Program-made: the position numbers and the translations under genes
The notes under the pieces: generated by a model
Told to the model about the DNA's origin: nothing
The model's database searches: none
Seen by the model: the letters and a program-made list of their open reading frames with translations, nothing else
Source: Leptobacterium_A meishanense
GTDB lineage: Bacteria > Bacteroidota > Bacteroidia > Flavobacteriales > Flavobacteriaceae
Direction of reading: 5' to 3'
Length of the DNA: 64,000 nt
Assembly: GCF_037645805.1 (NCBI RefSeq)
Contig: NZ_JBBEXE010000001.1
Location: 310,001-374,000 of the forward strand
Shown: positions 35,194 to 43,747 of the stretch, one piece after another
Position numbering within the stretch: position 1 is the first letter of the stretch
How the letters are laid out: the number at the start of each line of letters is the position of its first letter

Positions 35194-35718
35194 ATGAAAT
35201 GCCAACAACTACCTATTTTATTGCTATTCTTTATTACAACAATACATGCACAAAATCCCAATGAAAAATTTATACCTAAAGTACAGACAATAGATAGCAC
35301 CATAGAAACACTCTATGCAGTTATTTCAGGTGAAAAAGGAGAGGAGCGTAATTGGGAGTTGTTTCGATATCTCTTTAAACCGGATGCAAAGCTTATTCCT
35401 TCAGGAAAAAATAAAGAGGGTAATTACCAAGTCAGGTATATGACAGTAGATGACTATATCAGTACTTCCGGAAAGTACCTTATAGAAAATGGTTTCTATG
35501 AAAAAGAGCTTTTCAAAGCAATAGATATATTTGGGAATATTGCACAAGTTTTTAGTACCTATGAAACCTTTCACAGTAAAACTGATGAAGCGCCTTTTAT
35601 GAGAGGTATCAATAGCATTCAACTATTAAATGATGGTACCCGGTGGTGGATTGTGAACATATACTGGGCGCAAGAAACCACAGAAAACCCAATTCCTGAA
35701 AAATATCTATCGAATTAA
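35194..35718 (+). CDS. Secreted NTF2-like protein
   Basis: A 174-residue protein with a signal peptide (MKCQQLPILLLFFITTIHAQ). The remainder follows the NTF2/SnoaL layout: a helix TIDSTIETLYAVISGEKGEE, WELFRYLFKPDAKLIPSG, a middle helix region TVDDYISTSGKYLIENGFYE, and C-terminal strands QVFSTYETFHSK, GINSIQLLNDGTRWWIVNIYW. It is similar in design to the proteins at 5771 and 27201 but not a close copy. It begins a plus-strand run with an alpha/beta hydrolase 14 nt after its stop. A ligand-binding or hydrolase-accessory role is possible, unproven. Confidence 0.84.
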   Translation: MKCQQLPILLLFFITTIHAQNPNEKFIPKVQTIDSTIETLYAVISGEKGEERNWELFRYLFKPDAKLIPSGKNKEGNYQVRYMTVDDYISTSGKYLIENGFYEKELFKAIDIFGNIAQVFSTYETFHSKTDEAPFMRGINSIQLLNDGTRWWIVNIYWAQETTENPIPEKYLSN

Positions 35719-35732
35719 TAATTATTCCTACT

Positions 35733-36665
35733 ATGAAAAAATTACCCTTTTTGCTCCAATTTAGCATTGTACTTTTTATTTCAAGTATAACATTTAATGT
35801 ATTTGCCCAAGATAGTGGTTATACTACTTCAAAAGATGTGTCTATTCATTATCGAGTATATGGAAATGGGTATCCCATTGCTTTGTTAAGCGGTGGACCT
35901 GGAGTCTCTAGTAGTGCATTAATGCCTATTGTAGAAGAATTAAAAGATTCCTTTCAGGTAATTTTAATTGACCAACGGGGAACAGGGAAATCGTTATTAA
36001 AAGAAGTAAACGAACAGACCATTACACTAGATAACTATGTGGAAGACATTAACAATGTTCGGCTTGCTCTTGGTATTGATGAATGGATTGTATTGGGCCA
36101 TTCATGGGGGGGTGGATTGGCTATGGCAGTAACTGCAAAATATCCTGGTAATATTTCAGGGCTGATAGTCATTGGGTCATTAGGGATTGATCTCCACTAT
36201 ACAAAGTACCTAGCTGATAATCTACGATATGATCAGGAAGATTTAGATAATATTAACTTCTGGCAAGACTCTATTATCAAAGCTAAAAATCCAGAACGTG
36301 CTGCATATGAAACATACAGATCACTTTTGCCATCTCGATTATATAATAAGGCAGACATGCGAAAAATAATGATGAATTTCAAATATGAGCCTCAAGGTGC
36401 TTTGGTAGCACCGATTATGTATGGGCATCTAAGCAAAATAAATTATGACCTGAAACCAGCTTTAAAAATATATCAAAAACCAACACTTATCATACAGGGC
36501 AGGCAAGGTTTCTTAGGAGGTGAAACTGCTTTACGCATACACCGTACAATACCAAATTCACAAATAGCATATATTGAAAGGTGTGGTCATTTTCCTTTTA
36601 TTGAACAACCCGATGCTTTTTTCAAAACACTAAAAACATTTCTAAAGAAATGGAAAGACGATTAG
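35733..36665 (+). CDS. Secreted alpha/beta hydrolase, prolyl-iminopeptidase-like
   Basis: A 310-residue protein with a signal peptide ending in VFAQ (residue 26). The alpha/beta-hydrolase core shows LLSGGPGVSSSALM (oxyanion-hole HGGPG-like segment), LIDQRGTGKS, the nucleophile elbow GHSWGGGLAM with Ser124, and the histidine segment GHFPFIEQP near residue 296; the aspartate is probably in the IIQGRQGFLG region. GGPG and DQRGTGKS are typical of the S33 prolyl-iminopeptidase group, so a peptide or ester bond is the likely substrate. It may form an operon with the preceding NTF2-like gene. Confidence 0.88.
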   Translation: MKKLPFLLQFSIVLFISSITFNVFAQDSGYTTSKDVSIHYRVYGNGYPIALLSGGPGVSSSALMPIVEELKDSFQVILIDQRGTGKSLLKEVNEQTITLDNYVEDINNVRLALGIDEWIVLGHSWGGGLAMAVTAKYPGNISGLIVIGSLGIDLHYTKYLADNLRYDQEDLDNINFWQDSIIKAKNPERAAYETYRSLLPSRLYNKADMRKIMMNFKYEPQGALVAPIMYGHLSKINYDLKPALKIYQKPTLIIQGRQGFLGGETALRIHRTIPNSQIAYIERCGHFPFIEQPDAFFKTLKTFLKKWKDD

Positions 36666-36740
36666 AAATTATTAACAATCAATATCTTATGTGAATATTT
36701 TTTGATTTCAACATCGTTATAACCCCAAAATGTTCCTATC

Positions 36741-37916
36741 ATGAAATTATATTTCAAGTTTTTAATTTGCACAATAGGTTTACTTGTATCTATAAGTTGT
36801 AATAATGATGATTCAAGTGCTTCAGACACAATGCCCCTTATTAGCACTGCGGTTAACGTTGTTAATGCATTTCCAAACTTATCATTTGACCGTCCTGTAG
36901 ACTTTCAAAGCCCCAATGACAATACAGATCGGATTTTCATTGCTGAACAAAAAGGCGTAATCCGTGTTTTTCAAAACAATATGGGAACTGAGCAAGCAAC
37001 TACCTTTCTTGATATCCAGGATCGTATTAATTTTTCAAGCAATGAAATGGGGTTACTCGGTATGGCATTCCACCCTGATTATCAAAATAATGGATTCTTT
37101 TATGTCTGCTACACTACTTTCAACTCCTCAGTAATCTCTCGTTTTCAAGTTTCTTCAATAAGTCAAAATATTGCCGATTCAGCAAGCGAAACGATCTTGT
37201 TAACGGTAGGGCAACCATTTGCTAATCACAATGGTGGGCAATTGGCATTTGGTTCTGACGGCTATCTATACATTGCTATGGGTGATGGTGGCTCCGCAGG
37301 GGATCCGCAAGGCAATGCGCAAAACCTGAACAATCTTTTGGGGGCTATTTTGCGTATTAATGTAGATCAATCAGACAATGGTCTTAATTATGCAATTCCT
37401 TCTGACAACCCATTTATCGATACTAATTTCAGACGTGAAATTTATGCTTATGGGTTGCGAAACCCATGGCGAATGAGTTTTGACCCACAAACCGGATTGT
37501 TATGGGCAGGAGATGTAGGGCAAGGTGAAATAGAAGAGATCGATATTATCGAAAATGGAAATAACTATGGGTGGAACACAATGGAAGGTACTCGTTGTTT
37601 TGAGTCACTTACATGTAACCAGACTGATTTAACAACTCCTATTTTTGAATATTCACATAATAATGGTGACCTGTCCATTACTGGCGGGTATGTATACCGG
37701 GGGATTGCTATTCCAGAAATGCAAGGGTTTTATATCTATGGGGATTTCGTCTCCGGTCGTATCTGGGGACTTGATGCTACCAATAGCAATACCTCTGAAA
37801 ACCAACTTATCGAAGATACCAATTTAAATATCTCTTCATTTGGAACAGACATGAATAATGAACTCTATTTTTGTAGTTTTGATGGACAAATCTACACATT
37901 TAAACTAACTGAATAA
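36741..37916 (+). CDS. Lipoprotein, PQQ-dependent sugar (glucose/sorbosone) dehydrogenase-like
   Basis: A 391-residue lipoprotein with lipobox VSISC (lipidated Cys20). The mature part is a six-bladed beta-propeller of the soluble glucose/sorbosone dehydrogenase family: RPVDFQSPNDNTDRIFIAEQ, LLGMAFHPDYQNNGFFYVCY, HNGGQLAFGSDGYLYIAMGDG, YGLRNPWRMSFDPQTG, WAGDVGQGEIEEIDII and YGWNTMEGTRCF. The family usually oxidises aldose sugars in the periplasm with PQQ. Whether this protein binds PQQ is not certain; many relatives (including HHIP-like proteins) do not. Confidence 0.88.
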   Translation: MKLYFKFLICTIGLLVSISCNNDDSSASDTMPLISTAVNVVNAFPNLSFDRPVDFQSPNDNTDRIFIAEQKGVIRVFQNNMGTEQATTFLDIQDRINFSSNEMGLLGMAFHPDYQNNGFFYVCYTTFNSSVISRFQVSSISQNIADSASETILLTVGQPFANHNGGQLAFGSDGYLYIAMGDGGSAGDPQGNAQNLNNLLGAILRINVDQSDNGLNYAIPSDNPFIDTNFRREIYAYGLRNPWRMSFDPQTGLLWAGDVGQGEIEEIDIIENGNNYGWNTMEGTRCFESLTCNQTDLTTPIFEYSHNNGDLSITGGYVYRGIAIPEMQGFYIYGDFVSGRIWGLDATNSNTSENQLIEDTNLNISSFGTDMNNELYFCSFDGQIYTFKLTE

Positions 37917-38082
37917 TAAAATATTCAGCTGTTATCTATTAACAAAGGAACCCCTAATAACAAATCTAAAAAAGGTGGTTTTTAATTACTCCCCTTCCAA
38001 ACATTATAACTAGTATAGATTTTACTTATTATTCTATTAATTATTCTGTTTAATATTTAGTCGTAAATACTAAACAATATAT

Positions 38083-38090
38083 TAATTTTG
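38083..38090 (+). promoter_or_regulatory. Candidate -7 promoter element for the SDR-SRPBCC pair
   Basis: TAATTTTG matches the TAnnTTTG consensus exactly and lies 26 nt before the ATG at 38117. The upstream TTG element is not clear. Confidence 0.5.
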
Positions 38091-38116
38091 ATATTGCAAA
38101 CATACATCCTACAGTA

Positions 38117-38815
38117 ATGAAAAATTACCTTATTATAGGTGGCTCATCCGGAATAGGCAAAGCTTTAGTTCATAATCTAGTGTCCTCCAATCACTATGTG
38201 CATGCAACCTACTATAAAAATGCTATAAAAACAAAAAGCACTGCAATGGCATACTACCCTTTAGATGTTAAAGATGAGTCCATATCGTTCGATTTCCTCC
38301 CTGAACAATTAGATGGGCTTGTATACTGTCCTGGAAGCATTAATTTACTGCCCTTTACCCGGATAAACCCAAAAGATTTTATAAATGATTTTGAATTACA
38401 GGTAATTGGCGCCATAAAAGTTATCCAAAAAGTATTACCAAAACTAAAGGCTTCAGAAAATTCCTCTATCGTTCTTTTCTCAACTGTTGCCGTACAAACG
38501 GGCTTTAATTTTCATAGCCAGGTGGCTACCTCAAAAGGTGCTATAGAAGGGTTGACTAAAGCCTTAGCTACAGAGCTAGCACCAAAAATACGTATCAATG
38601 CCATTGCCCCATCATTAACAGATACTCCTTTGGCTGCTAAGTTTCTAGGCAATAATGAAAAAAAACATGCGAATGCACAAAGACATCCACTAAAAAAAAT
38701 AGGAGATCCAAACAATATTGCTGAAATAGCTGCTTTTTTACTATCAGATAAAGCTTCCTGGATTACAGGACAAATTATTCATGTAGATGGTGGTATCGGA
38801 AGCCTTAAGATTTAA
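38117..38815 (+). CDS. Short-chain dehydrogenase/reductase lacking the catalytic tyrosine
   Basis: A 232-residue SDR with the cofactor motif GGSSGIGKAL at residues 8-17 and the usual IRINAIAPSLTDTPLA and ASWITGQIIHVDGGIG near the C-terminus. In the active site Ser122 and Lys140 are in place, but the residue four before the lysine, tyrosine in nearly all SDRs, is Val136 (HSQVATSKG). I recall the same feature in a subgroup of SDRs found beside photolyase/cryptochrome genes in marine bacteria. Normal oxidoreductase chemistry is therefore doubtful. The next gene follows 17 nt downstream. Confidence 0.9.
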   Translation: MKNYLIIGGSSGIGKALVHNLVSSNHYVHATYYKNAIKTKSTAMAYYPLDVKDESISFDFLPEQLDGLVYCPGSINLLPFTRINPKDFINDFELQVIGAIKVIQKVLPKLKASENSSIVLFSTVAVQTGFNFHSQVATSKGAIEGLTKALATELAPKIRINAIAPSLTDTPLAAKFLGNNEKKHANAQRHPLKKIGDPNNIAEIAAFLLSDKASWITGQIIHVDGGIGSLKI

Positions 38816-38832
38816 TTAAAATAAAAAATGAT

Positions 38833-39297
38833 ATGGCATTTTTTCAACTTAAAAGAGAACAAAAAATCAAAACAACTATTGATGAACTATGGGAATTTAT
38901 CTCATCTCCTGAAAACCTCAAAGAGATTACCCCGGATTATATGGGTTTTAACATCACATCTAAAAACCTTTCTGAAAAAATGTATGAAGGAATGATCATA
39001 AGCTACAAAGTGAGCCCTATTATCGGTATTAAAACTAACTGGGTTACTGAAATTACCCATGTCAGGGAGAAAGAATATTTTGTAGACGAACAACGTATTG
39101 GCCCTTATAAAATGTGGCATCACCAGCACAGAATAAAACCTATAGAAGGGGGTGTTTTAATGAGTGATATTGTTACCTATGCACCACCGCTGGGGATTAT
39201 TGGAACGCTATTAAATACCTTGGTCATTAAAACAAAATTACAAGAGATTTTTGACTACCGGACAAAAGCAATTGAAAGAAGGTATGGGACTTTTTAG
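38833..39297 (+). CDS. SRPBCC-family (START-like) ligand-binding protein
   Basis: A 154-residue cytoplasmic protein with the helix-grip START/Bet v 1-like pattern: an N-terminal strand (FFQLKREQKIKTTIDELWEFI), ISSPENLKEITPDYMGF, GMIISYKVSPI, NWVTEITHVREKEYFVDEQR, WHHQHRIKPIEGGVLMSDIV, and a long C-terminal amphipathic helix. Related proteins are often annotated as cell-division inhibitor or polyketide cyclase-like without direct evidence. It is paired with the SDR gene 17 nt upstream, and the last base before comM is 4 nt away on the opposite strand. Confidence 0.85.
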   Translation: MAFFQLKREQKIKTTIDELWEFISSPENLKEITPDYMGFNITSKNLSEKMYEGMIISYKVSPIIGIKTNWVTEITHVREKEYFVDEQRIGPYKMWHHQHRIKPIEGGVLMSDIVTYAPPLGIIGTLLNTLVIKTKLQEIFDYRTKAIERRYGTF

Positions 39298-39301
39298 TCT
39301 T

Positions 39302-40837
39302 CTATCCTAACCATCCTTCTCGATCCAAACTCCTGTATTGTATAGCTTCGCTGATATGGTCACTATTAACTTGTGGGCTTGCGTCCAAATCAGCAATAGT
39401 TCTCGCTACTTTTAAAATACGATCATAAGCACGGGCCGATAACTGTAAACGTTCCATGGCTTCTTTTAAAAGTTGTTTTGAAGCTTCATTAAGCTGACAG
39501 TATTTCCGGATATGTCGCGTATTCATTTGTGCATTGTAATGCACATTTTCTACTTCCTTAAACCGCCCTGTTTGTATGTGCCGTGCTGCCGTAACACGCT
39601 TCCTGATTTCAACACTCGGTTCTCCCCTCCTATCATCAGAGAGTTTGTTGAAAGGAACTGGCGTTACTTCTATATGAATATCGATCCGGTCTAATAATGG
39701 TCCGGAAATTTTGCTTAAATAACGTTGCATCTCATTAGGTGAAGAGGAGACAGGTGCATCGGGATCATTAAAATAACCGCTAGGGCTAGGGTTCATACTC
39801 GCTACCAGCATAAAACTCGATGGATATGTAACTGCAAACTTAGCTCTTGAAATGGTCACTTCCCGGTCTTCTAGGGGTTGGCGCATCACTTCCAACACAC
39901 TTCTTTTAAATTCTGGCAATTCATCTAAAAACAATACCCCATTGTGGGACAAGGATATTTCACCGGGTTGCGGATAAGCTCCTCCTCCTACCAATGCCAC
40001 ATCTGAAATCGTATGGTGCGGGTTCCGAAAAGGGCGTTGCGCCATTAATCCCGTATTTTGTACCTTCCCTACTACACTGTGTATTTTAGTGGTTTCTAAT
40101 GCCTCCTGCAGTGTCATTGGGGGCAAAATGCTTGGCAATCGCTTTGCTAACATTGTTTTCCCGGAGCCGGGAGGGCCTATTAAAATGATATTATGTCCTC
40201 CTGCAGCTGCTATTTCCATACAGCGTTTTATGCTTTCTTGTCCCTTTACATCAGCAAAGTCATGCTCAGGGAAATCCAATTCTTTATAAAACTCTTTTCG
40301 GGTATCAATGCGAGTCTGTTCCAGTTGTATTTTACCCTCAAAAAAATCAATAACTTGGGTAATATTTTCTACTCCATATACTTCTAAATCATTCACAATA
40401 GCAGCTTCTTTGGCATTTTGTTGCGGTAAAATAAACCCTTTAAAACCTTCCTCCCTTGCTTTAATAGCGATAGGCAAAGCCCCTTTTATAGGCTGAAGAC
40501 TCCCGTCTAAGGAAAGTTCTCCCATAATCATATAGCGGTCGAGGTTCTCCCTTTTTATCTGCTTGGAGGCTGATAGAATACCAATCGCCAATGTTAGGTC
40601 ATATGCAGAACCTTCTTTCCTTAAATCGGCAGGTGCCATATTAATGGTAATTTTCTTCCCAGGAATTTTATATCCATTATTTTGAAGCGCTGCAGCTATA
40701 CGATAGTTGCTTTCTTTTATGGCATTATCCGGAAGCCCTACCAAATGATAACCTATTCCTTTATCTACATTTACTTCTACGATAATGGTAGTGGCTTCTA
40801 CCCCAAAAACAGCACTTCCATAAATTTTAATTAGCAT
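39302..40837 (-). CDS. comM: ComM/YifB-family Mg-chelatase-like AAA+ ATPase
   Basis: A 511-residue AAA+ protein. The N-terminal domain has GVEATTIIVEVNVDKGIGYHLVGLPDNA and MAPADLRKEGSAYDL, typical of the YifB/ComM group. Walker A is GPPGSGKT at 221-228, followed by the Mg-chelatase motifs HHTISDVALVGGG, GVLFLDELPEF and SISRAK-like segments; the C-terminal domain has LSARAYDRILKVARTIADLD. In Vibrio and Haemophilus, ComM is a helicase assisting branch migration in natural transformation. Flavobacteria carry it commonly; its role here is likely DNA recombination. Confidence 0.94.
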   Translation of the reverse strand: MLIKIYGSAVFGVEATTIIVEVNVDKGIGYHLVGLPDNAIKESNYRIAAALQNNGYKIPGKKITINMAPADLRKEGSAYDLTLAIGILSASKQIKRENLDRYMIMGELSLDGSLQPIKGALPIAIKAREEGFKGFILPQQNAKEAAIVNDLEVYGVENITQVIDFFEGKIQLEQTRIDTRKEFYKELDFPEHDFADVKGQESIKRCMEIAAAGGHNIILIGPPGSGKTMLAKRLPSILPPMTLQEALETTKIHSVVGKVQNTGLMAQRPFRNPHHTISDVALVGGGAYPQPGEISLSHNGVLFLDELPEFKRSVLEVMRQPLEDREVTISRAKFAVTYPSSFMLVASMNPSPSGYFNDPDAPVSSSPNEMQRYLSKISGPLLDRIDIHIEVTPVPFNKLSDDRRGEPSVEIRKRVTAARHIQTGRFKEVENVHYNAQMNTRHIRKYCQLNEASKQLLKEAMERLQLSARAYDRILKVARTIADLDASPQVNSDHISEAIQYRSLDREGWLG

Positions 40838-41099
40838 AGCATTATTTTAGTGACGTCAAATGTAAGAAAAAGACATAAAAATTTATGATGAAATCAGGTG
40901 TAATGATTTTTTAAAAGAGTATATTAATTAGACGCTCTCTTTTCAATTATGCCTAACCTGTTATCTGGTCTTTGTTTATGGCTGATTTAGGTGTTTTGTC
41001 TCAGTATTTTATTTCTTTTTCGATAAATTCCAATTTGTATTATACCTTGTGTATGTTTCATTTTATATAGGTCTTATTTTTTATCTATTTCCTAAATAT
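40838..41099. other. Gene-free stretch between comM and a terminator
   Basis: This 262 nt of AT-rich sequence, with the hairpin at 41100-41135 completing a 318 nt gap, holds no convincing gene. The longest plus-strand frame with an ATG is about 30 codons and has no family resemblance. It is expected to contain the promoter of comM (minus strand). I see no repeats or RNA-like structure. Confidence 0.6.
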
Positions 41100-41135
41100 A
41101 ACAAAGAAGCAACTGAAATCAGTTGCTTCTTTGTT
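41100..41135 (-). terminator. Hairpin terminator after the three-paralogue operon
   Basis: Two perfect 17-base arms (from AACAAAGAAGCAACTGA) with a loop of two unpaired A residues lie 20 nt past the stop of the gene ending at 41156. The second arm on the minus strand ends in CTTTGTT, giving a partly T-rich end. It probably ends transcription of the minus-strand three-gene unit. Confidence 0.75.
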
Positions 41136-41155
41136 CAAAAGATACCAATCAATTA

Positions 41156-41965
41156 TCAATCAATTGGCTCATAAACCAAACCGTTAGCTGGCTTTTTCAA
41201 TTTAGAAGCATCAAAGGGTTTTTTAATATTATAATCTTTCACTGTATGGATCCCAAATGATATTCCATCAGGAGTATAGGTATCGTATCGGGTTGTTAGC
41301 TTCAAGCCATCTACATCTGTATATTCTTTGTACACTTTTAATAAAGGCCCCATAAACTTAGTGTCTTCCGGAAGTTTAAATACCTCCATCAATCCTTTAT
41401 GGGTAACTGTATATTTAACCCCCTTTAAAATATAGGATGTAGGGTCTATGTACATGTCAAAATACTCATAGGGTGATGCCCCATTAAAAGTTAATCGTAC
41501 CGTATGAAATTTTTTGTCCTTTTCAATGAGGTCAACCTGCGTTTTTTCTCTTAATTCTAAGTTTGCAGCAGCATCTTGGGTCATCCAAACCATATTAAGA
41601 AAGAAATATGCAACACCTGCCATCATATCGGGCGGATTCAAACGTTTCCAATCTACTGTCCATATATCTTTTCCATCAAAAGCTACTATAGCAGCATCAT
41701 ATGTCCACTCACTATATGAACGTCTCCTTCCTTGCTCATGGATTTCTTTTGAAAACCAGTGATCATCCGGTTGTGAAGGATTTACCATATCGTGATTGTA
41801 ACTAATGGATGGTGCATTTTTCCATTTTTCCATGCCACCATGGGCATTGATCATCTTTTTAACAATTGCTTGAGCATCTGCATTTTTCTGAGCAATACCC
41901 AGTGTAAAAGTTACCATCAAAAAACAAAGTGTTATTTTTTGAATTGATTTTACATTAATTTTCAT
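41156..41965 (-). CDS. Secreted protein, AHGG-family paralogue 3 of 3
   Basis: A 269-residue protein with a signal peptide ending GIAQ (about residue 25). It shares with the two genes upstream a set of motifs: INAHGGMEKWKNAPSIS near residue 42, FDGKDIWTVDW, FFLNMVWMTQD, MYIDPTSYILKG and the C-terminal FDASKLKKP. The layout of alternating beta strands with a conserved basic/aromatic N-terminal helix resembles outer-membrane lipoprotein-sorting (LolA/LolB-like) folds, but I cannot confirm this by eye. It is the third gene of a minus-strand set, 26 nt after the previous one. No enzymatic motif is visible. Confidence 0.82.
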   Translation of the reverse strand: MKINVKSIQKITLCFLMVTFTLGIAQKNADAQAIVKKMINAHGGMEKWKNAPSISYNHDMVNPSQPDDHWFSKEIHEQGRRRSYSEWTYDAAIVAFDGKDIWTVDWKRLNPPDMMAGVAYFFLNMVWMTQDAAANLELREKTQVDLIEKDKKFHTVRLTFNGASPYEYFDMYIDPTSYILKGVKYTVTHKGLMEVFKLPEDTKFMGPLLKVYKEYTDVDGLKLTTRYDTYTPDGISFGIHTVKDYNIKKPFDASKLKKPANGLVYEPID

Positions 41966-41991
41966 AATAAACTCGATTTTAAATGAACTAA

Positions 41992-42807
41992 TTATTTTGT
42001 TTTTTTCAATTTTGAACTATCAAACAAATGCTCAAAAGAAGGTTCTATCACAATATGCATTCCCATTAATTTGCCATCAGGGGTTATTGTGCTATACCTG
42101 TCAGGGATAGTAAATCCATCTACTTTGATGTAGCCATCCATAATTCTTATTAATTCCATTCCTTCATTCATATCCGGAAGCGTTACCCCGGGAAACTCAG
42201 GAACCGAAGCATTATGTTTAGTCGCTTTCAGTAGATTAGTATCCGGATCGATATACAATACAAACTTTCCTTTATGTGCCCTGCCTTTTGGCTCAAATGT
42301 CATCTCCACAGTAATGTATTCTTTGGTATCATTAGGAAGTTTTCCTTTAGATAAATTCCCCAGCTTTGTGCCATTGCTTTGTGTCAAAAATGGCAGATTG
42401 ATAAAACCATAATGGTAAAACATGCGCATAAAAGGGGGCATTCTCATTTTATCGGTCTTATAATTAGTCCCCCATGATTCTTTACCGTCAAAGACAATTG
42501 TAGCATTCTGGAATTGAATCCATCCGGAACCTTTGCTTGTCTTGGGTTCAAACTGGAATTTTCCTAACCGCCATCGATCATATTCAGTTATGCCATTTCC
42601 TAGGGGAATACCTGGCATATACATTGTCAATCCATAGGAGAATGATGGGGCATTAAGCCATTTTTCATACCCTCCATGTGCTTTTAGCATCTTATCAATG
42701 ACACCTTTTGTTTTTGCAGAGTCATACTGAGGCCCCTCGTCATAGGTAAACGCTTGTGTGATAATTAAAACAATTATGGCTATTGTTATTTTTAGTATAT
42801 TTTTCAT
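41992..42807 (-). CDS. Secreted protein, AHGG-family paralogue 2 of 3
   Basis: A 271-residue protein with an N-terminal signal sequence (MKNILKITIAIIVLIITQAF). It carries the same ordered motifs as its neighbours: LKAHGGYEKWLNAPSFSYG, FDGKESWGTNY, INLPFLTQSNGTKLG, LYIDPDTNLLKATKH, and FDSSKLKKTK at the C-terminus. It is the most diverged of the three in the middle region (MPPFMRMFYHYG replaces the FFYYFLNL stretch). Gaps to the other two paralogues are 12 and 26 nt, so all three are one transcript. Function unknown. Confidence 0.82.
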   Translation of the reverse strand: MKNILKITIAIIVLIITQAFTYDEGPQYDSAKTKGVIDKMLKAHGGYEKWLNAPSFSYGLTMYMPGIPLGNGITEYDRWRLGKFQFEPKTSKGSGWIQFQNATIVFDGKESWGTNYKTDKMRMPPFMRMFYHYGFINLPFLTQSNGTKLGNLSKGKLPNDTKEYITVEMTFEPKGRAHKGKFVLYIDPDTNLLKATKHNASVPEFPGVTLPDMNEGMELIRIMDGYIKVDGFTIPDRYSTITPDGKLMGMHIVIEPSFEHLFDSSKLKKTK

Positions 42808-42819
42808 TTTTATTTAGTT

Positions 42820-43662
42820 TTATTGTTTTTGGTTTCCTCTTAAGTGACTGGAGTTATCAATGACAGCACGCTCCGGCATTTTTAACAACGATTCATCAAA
42901 CTTTTCTGTAGTTTTGATATTGATGATCGCATGGTTCCCATAATTCTCTGTTTGCTCTGTATTTCCGGTATGCATCAAGATAGGGTACGTAAGTCCGTTA
43001 ATTTCCCTAAAGGCATCATTGATCCTAAACATAGGGCCAAACAGTTCTTTTTCTTGTGGAAAATTGAAAAGATCGAGCATGGCTCCGTAGCCAATCATAT
43101 ATTCATACCCCATCAATAAGTATGTAGTGCTGTCTATGTAAAGTTTATAGGTATCTTTTTGGGTTTTTCCAATGATTGGTTTCTCTGTAAAACCCATGTC
43201 AATAACATATACTTCATTTTTAAAGGCTTTGTGTTTTATTTTCTTTACTTCTCCTAGTTTTACATTATCATCTTGAGTAATCCAGGGAAGGTTCAGGAAG
43301 TAATAGAAGAACAAAGCATCAAATTTAGGAGTGTTCCCTATACGCCAATCCAACGACCAAGTTTTTTCTCCATCATAGGCCATCGAAGAATTAAATAACG
43401 GCCAATATTGATATACACGTCTTGTTTTTTGGTCTACATATACTTCATTGATCCAAAAAGGGCTTCCGGGAAGCGATTCGCTGTACATGATATTTTCAAA
43501 GCTAAAGGAAGGCATACTTTTCCACTTTTTCATACCGCCATGTGCTTCAATCATTTTCAAAATAACTTCTTTTGTCTCTTCTGAAGCATATTTAGGAGGG
43601 GATGCTTTGGTATTACATGCTAATAAAATCCCTGTGGACAGAAATAAAAATAGTTTTCTCAT
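42820..43662 (-). CDS. Lipoprotein, AHGG-family paralogue 1 of 3
   Basis: The first gene of the set, 280 residues. Its signal peptide (MRKLFLFLSTGILLACNTKA) contains the lipobox LLAC with the lipidated cysteine at residue 16, so this member is a lipoprotein, unlike its two neighbours. Shared motifs: IEAHGGMKKWKSMPSFSFE, YDGEKTWSLDW, YYFLNLPWITQDDNVKLG, LYIDSTTYLLMG and FDESLLKMPE. The start lies opposite a divergent LytS-type kinase gene across 221 nt, which suggests regulation by that system. Function unknown. Confidence 0.84.
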   Translation of the reverse strand: MRKLFLFLSTGILLACNTKASPPKYASEETKEVILKMIEAHGGMKKWKSMPSFSFENIMYSESLPGSPFWINEVYVDQKTRRVYQYWPLFNSSMAYDGEKTWSLDWRIGNTPKFDALFFYYFLNLPWITQDDNVKLGEVKKIKHKAFKNEVYVIDMGFTEKPIIGKTQKDTYKLYIDSTTYLLMGYEYMIGYGAMLDLFNFPQEKELFGPMFRINDAFREINGLTYPILMHTGNTEQTENYGNHAIINIKTTEKFDESLLKMPERAVIDNSSHLRGNQKQ

Positions 43663-43747
43663 AATGTATCTGTAATTAAATTTTAAAGCAATTTTATGGA
43701 TAGATTCGCTGTATTTATTTATTTATGATGTGTATGGCATAATTTGT

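Noticed and set aside
35733..36665. Considered as the missing MenH
   Set aside because: It carries a signal peptide and prolyl-iminopeptidase-like motifs, and lies far from the men genes, so it is not a cytoplasmic SHCHC synthase.
37960..37985. Possible weak hairpin after the sugar dehydrogenase gene
   Set aside because: The arms are short and mismatched, and the following T run alone does not support a terminator.
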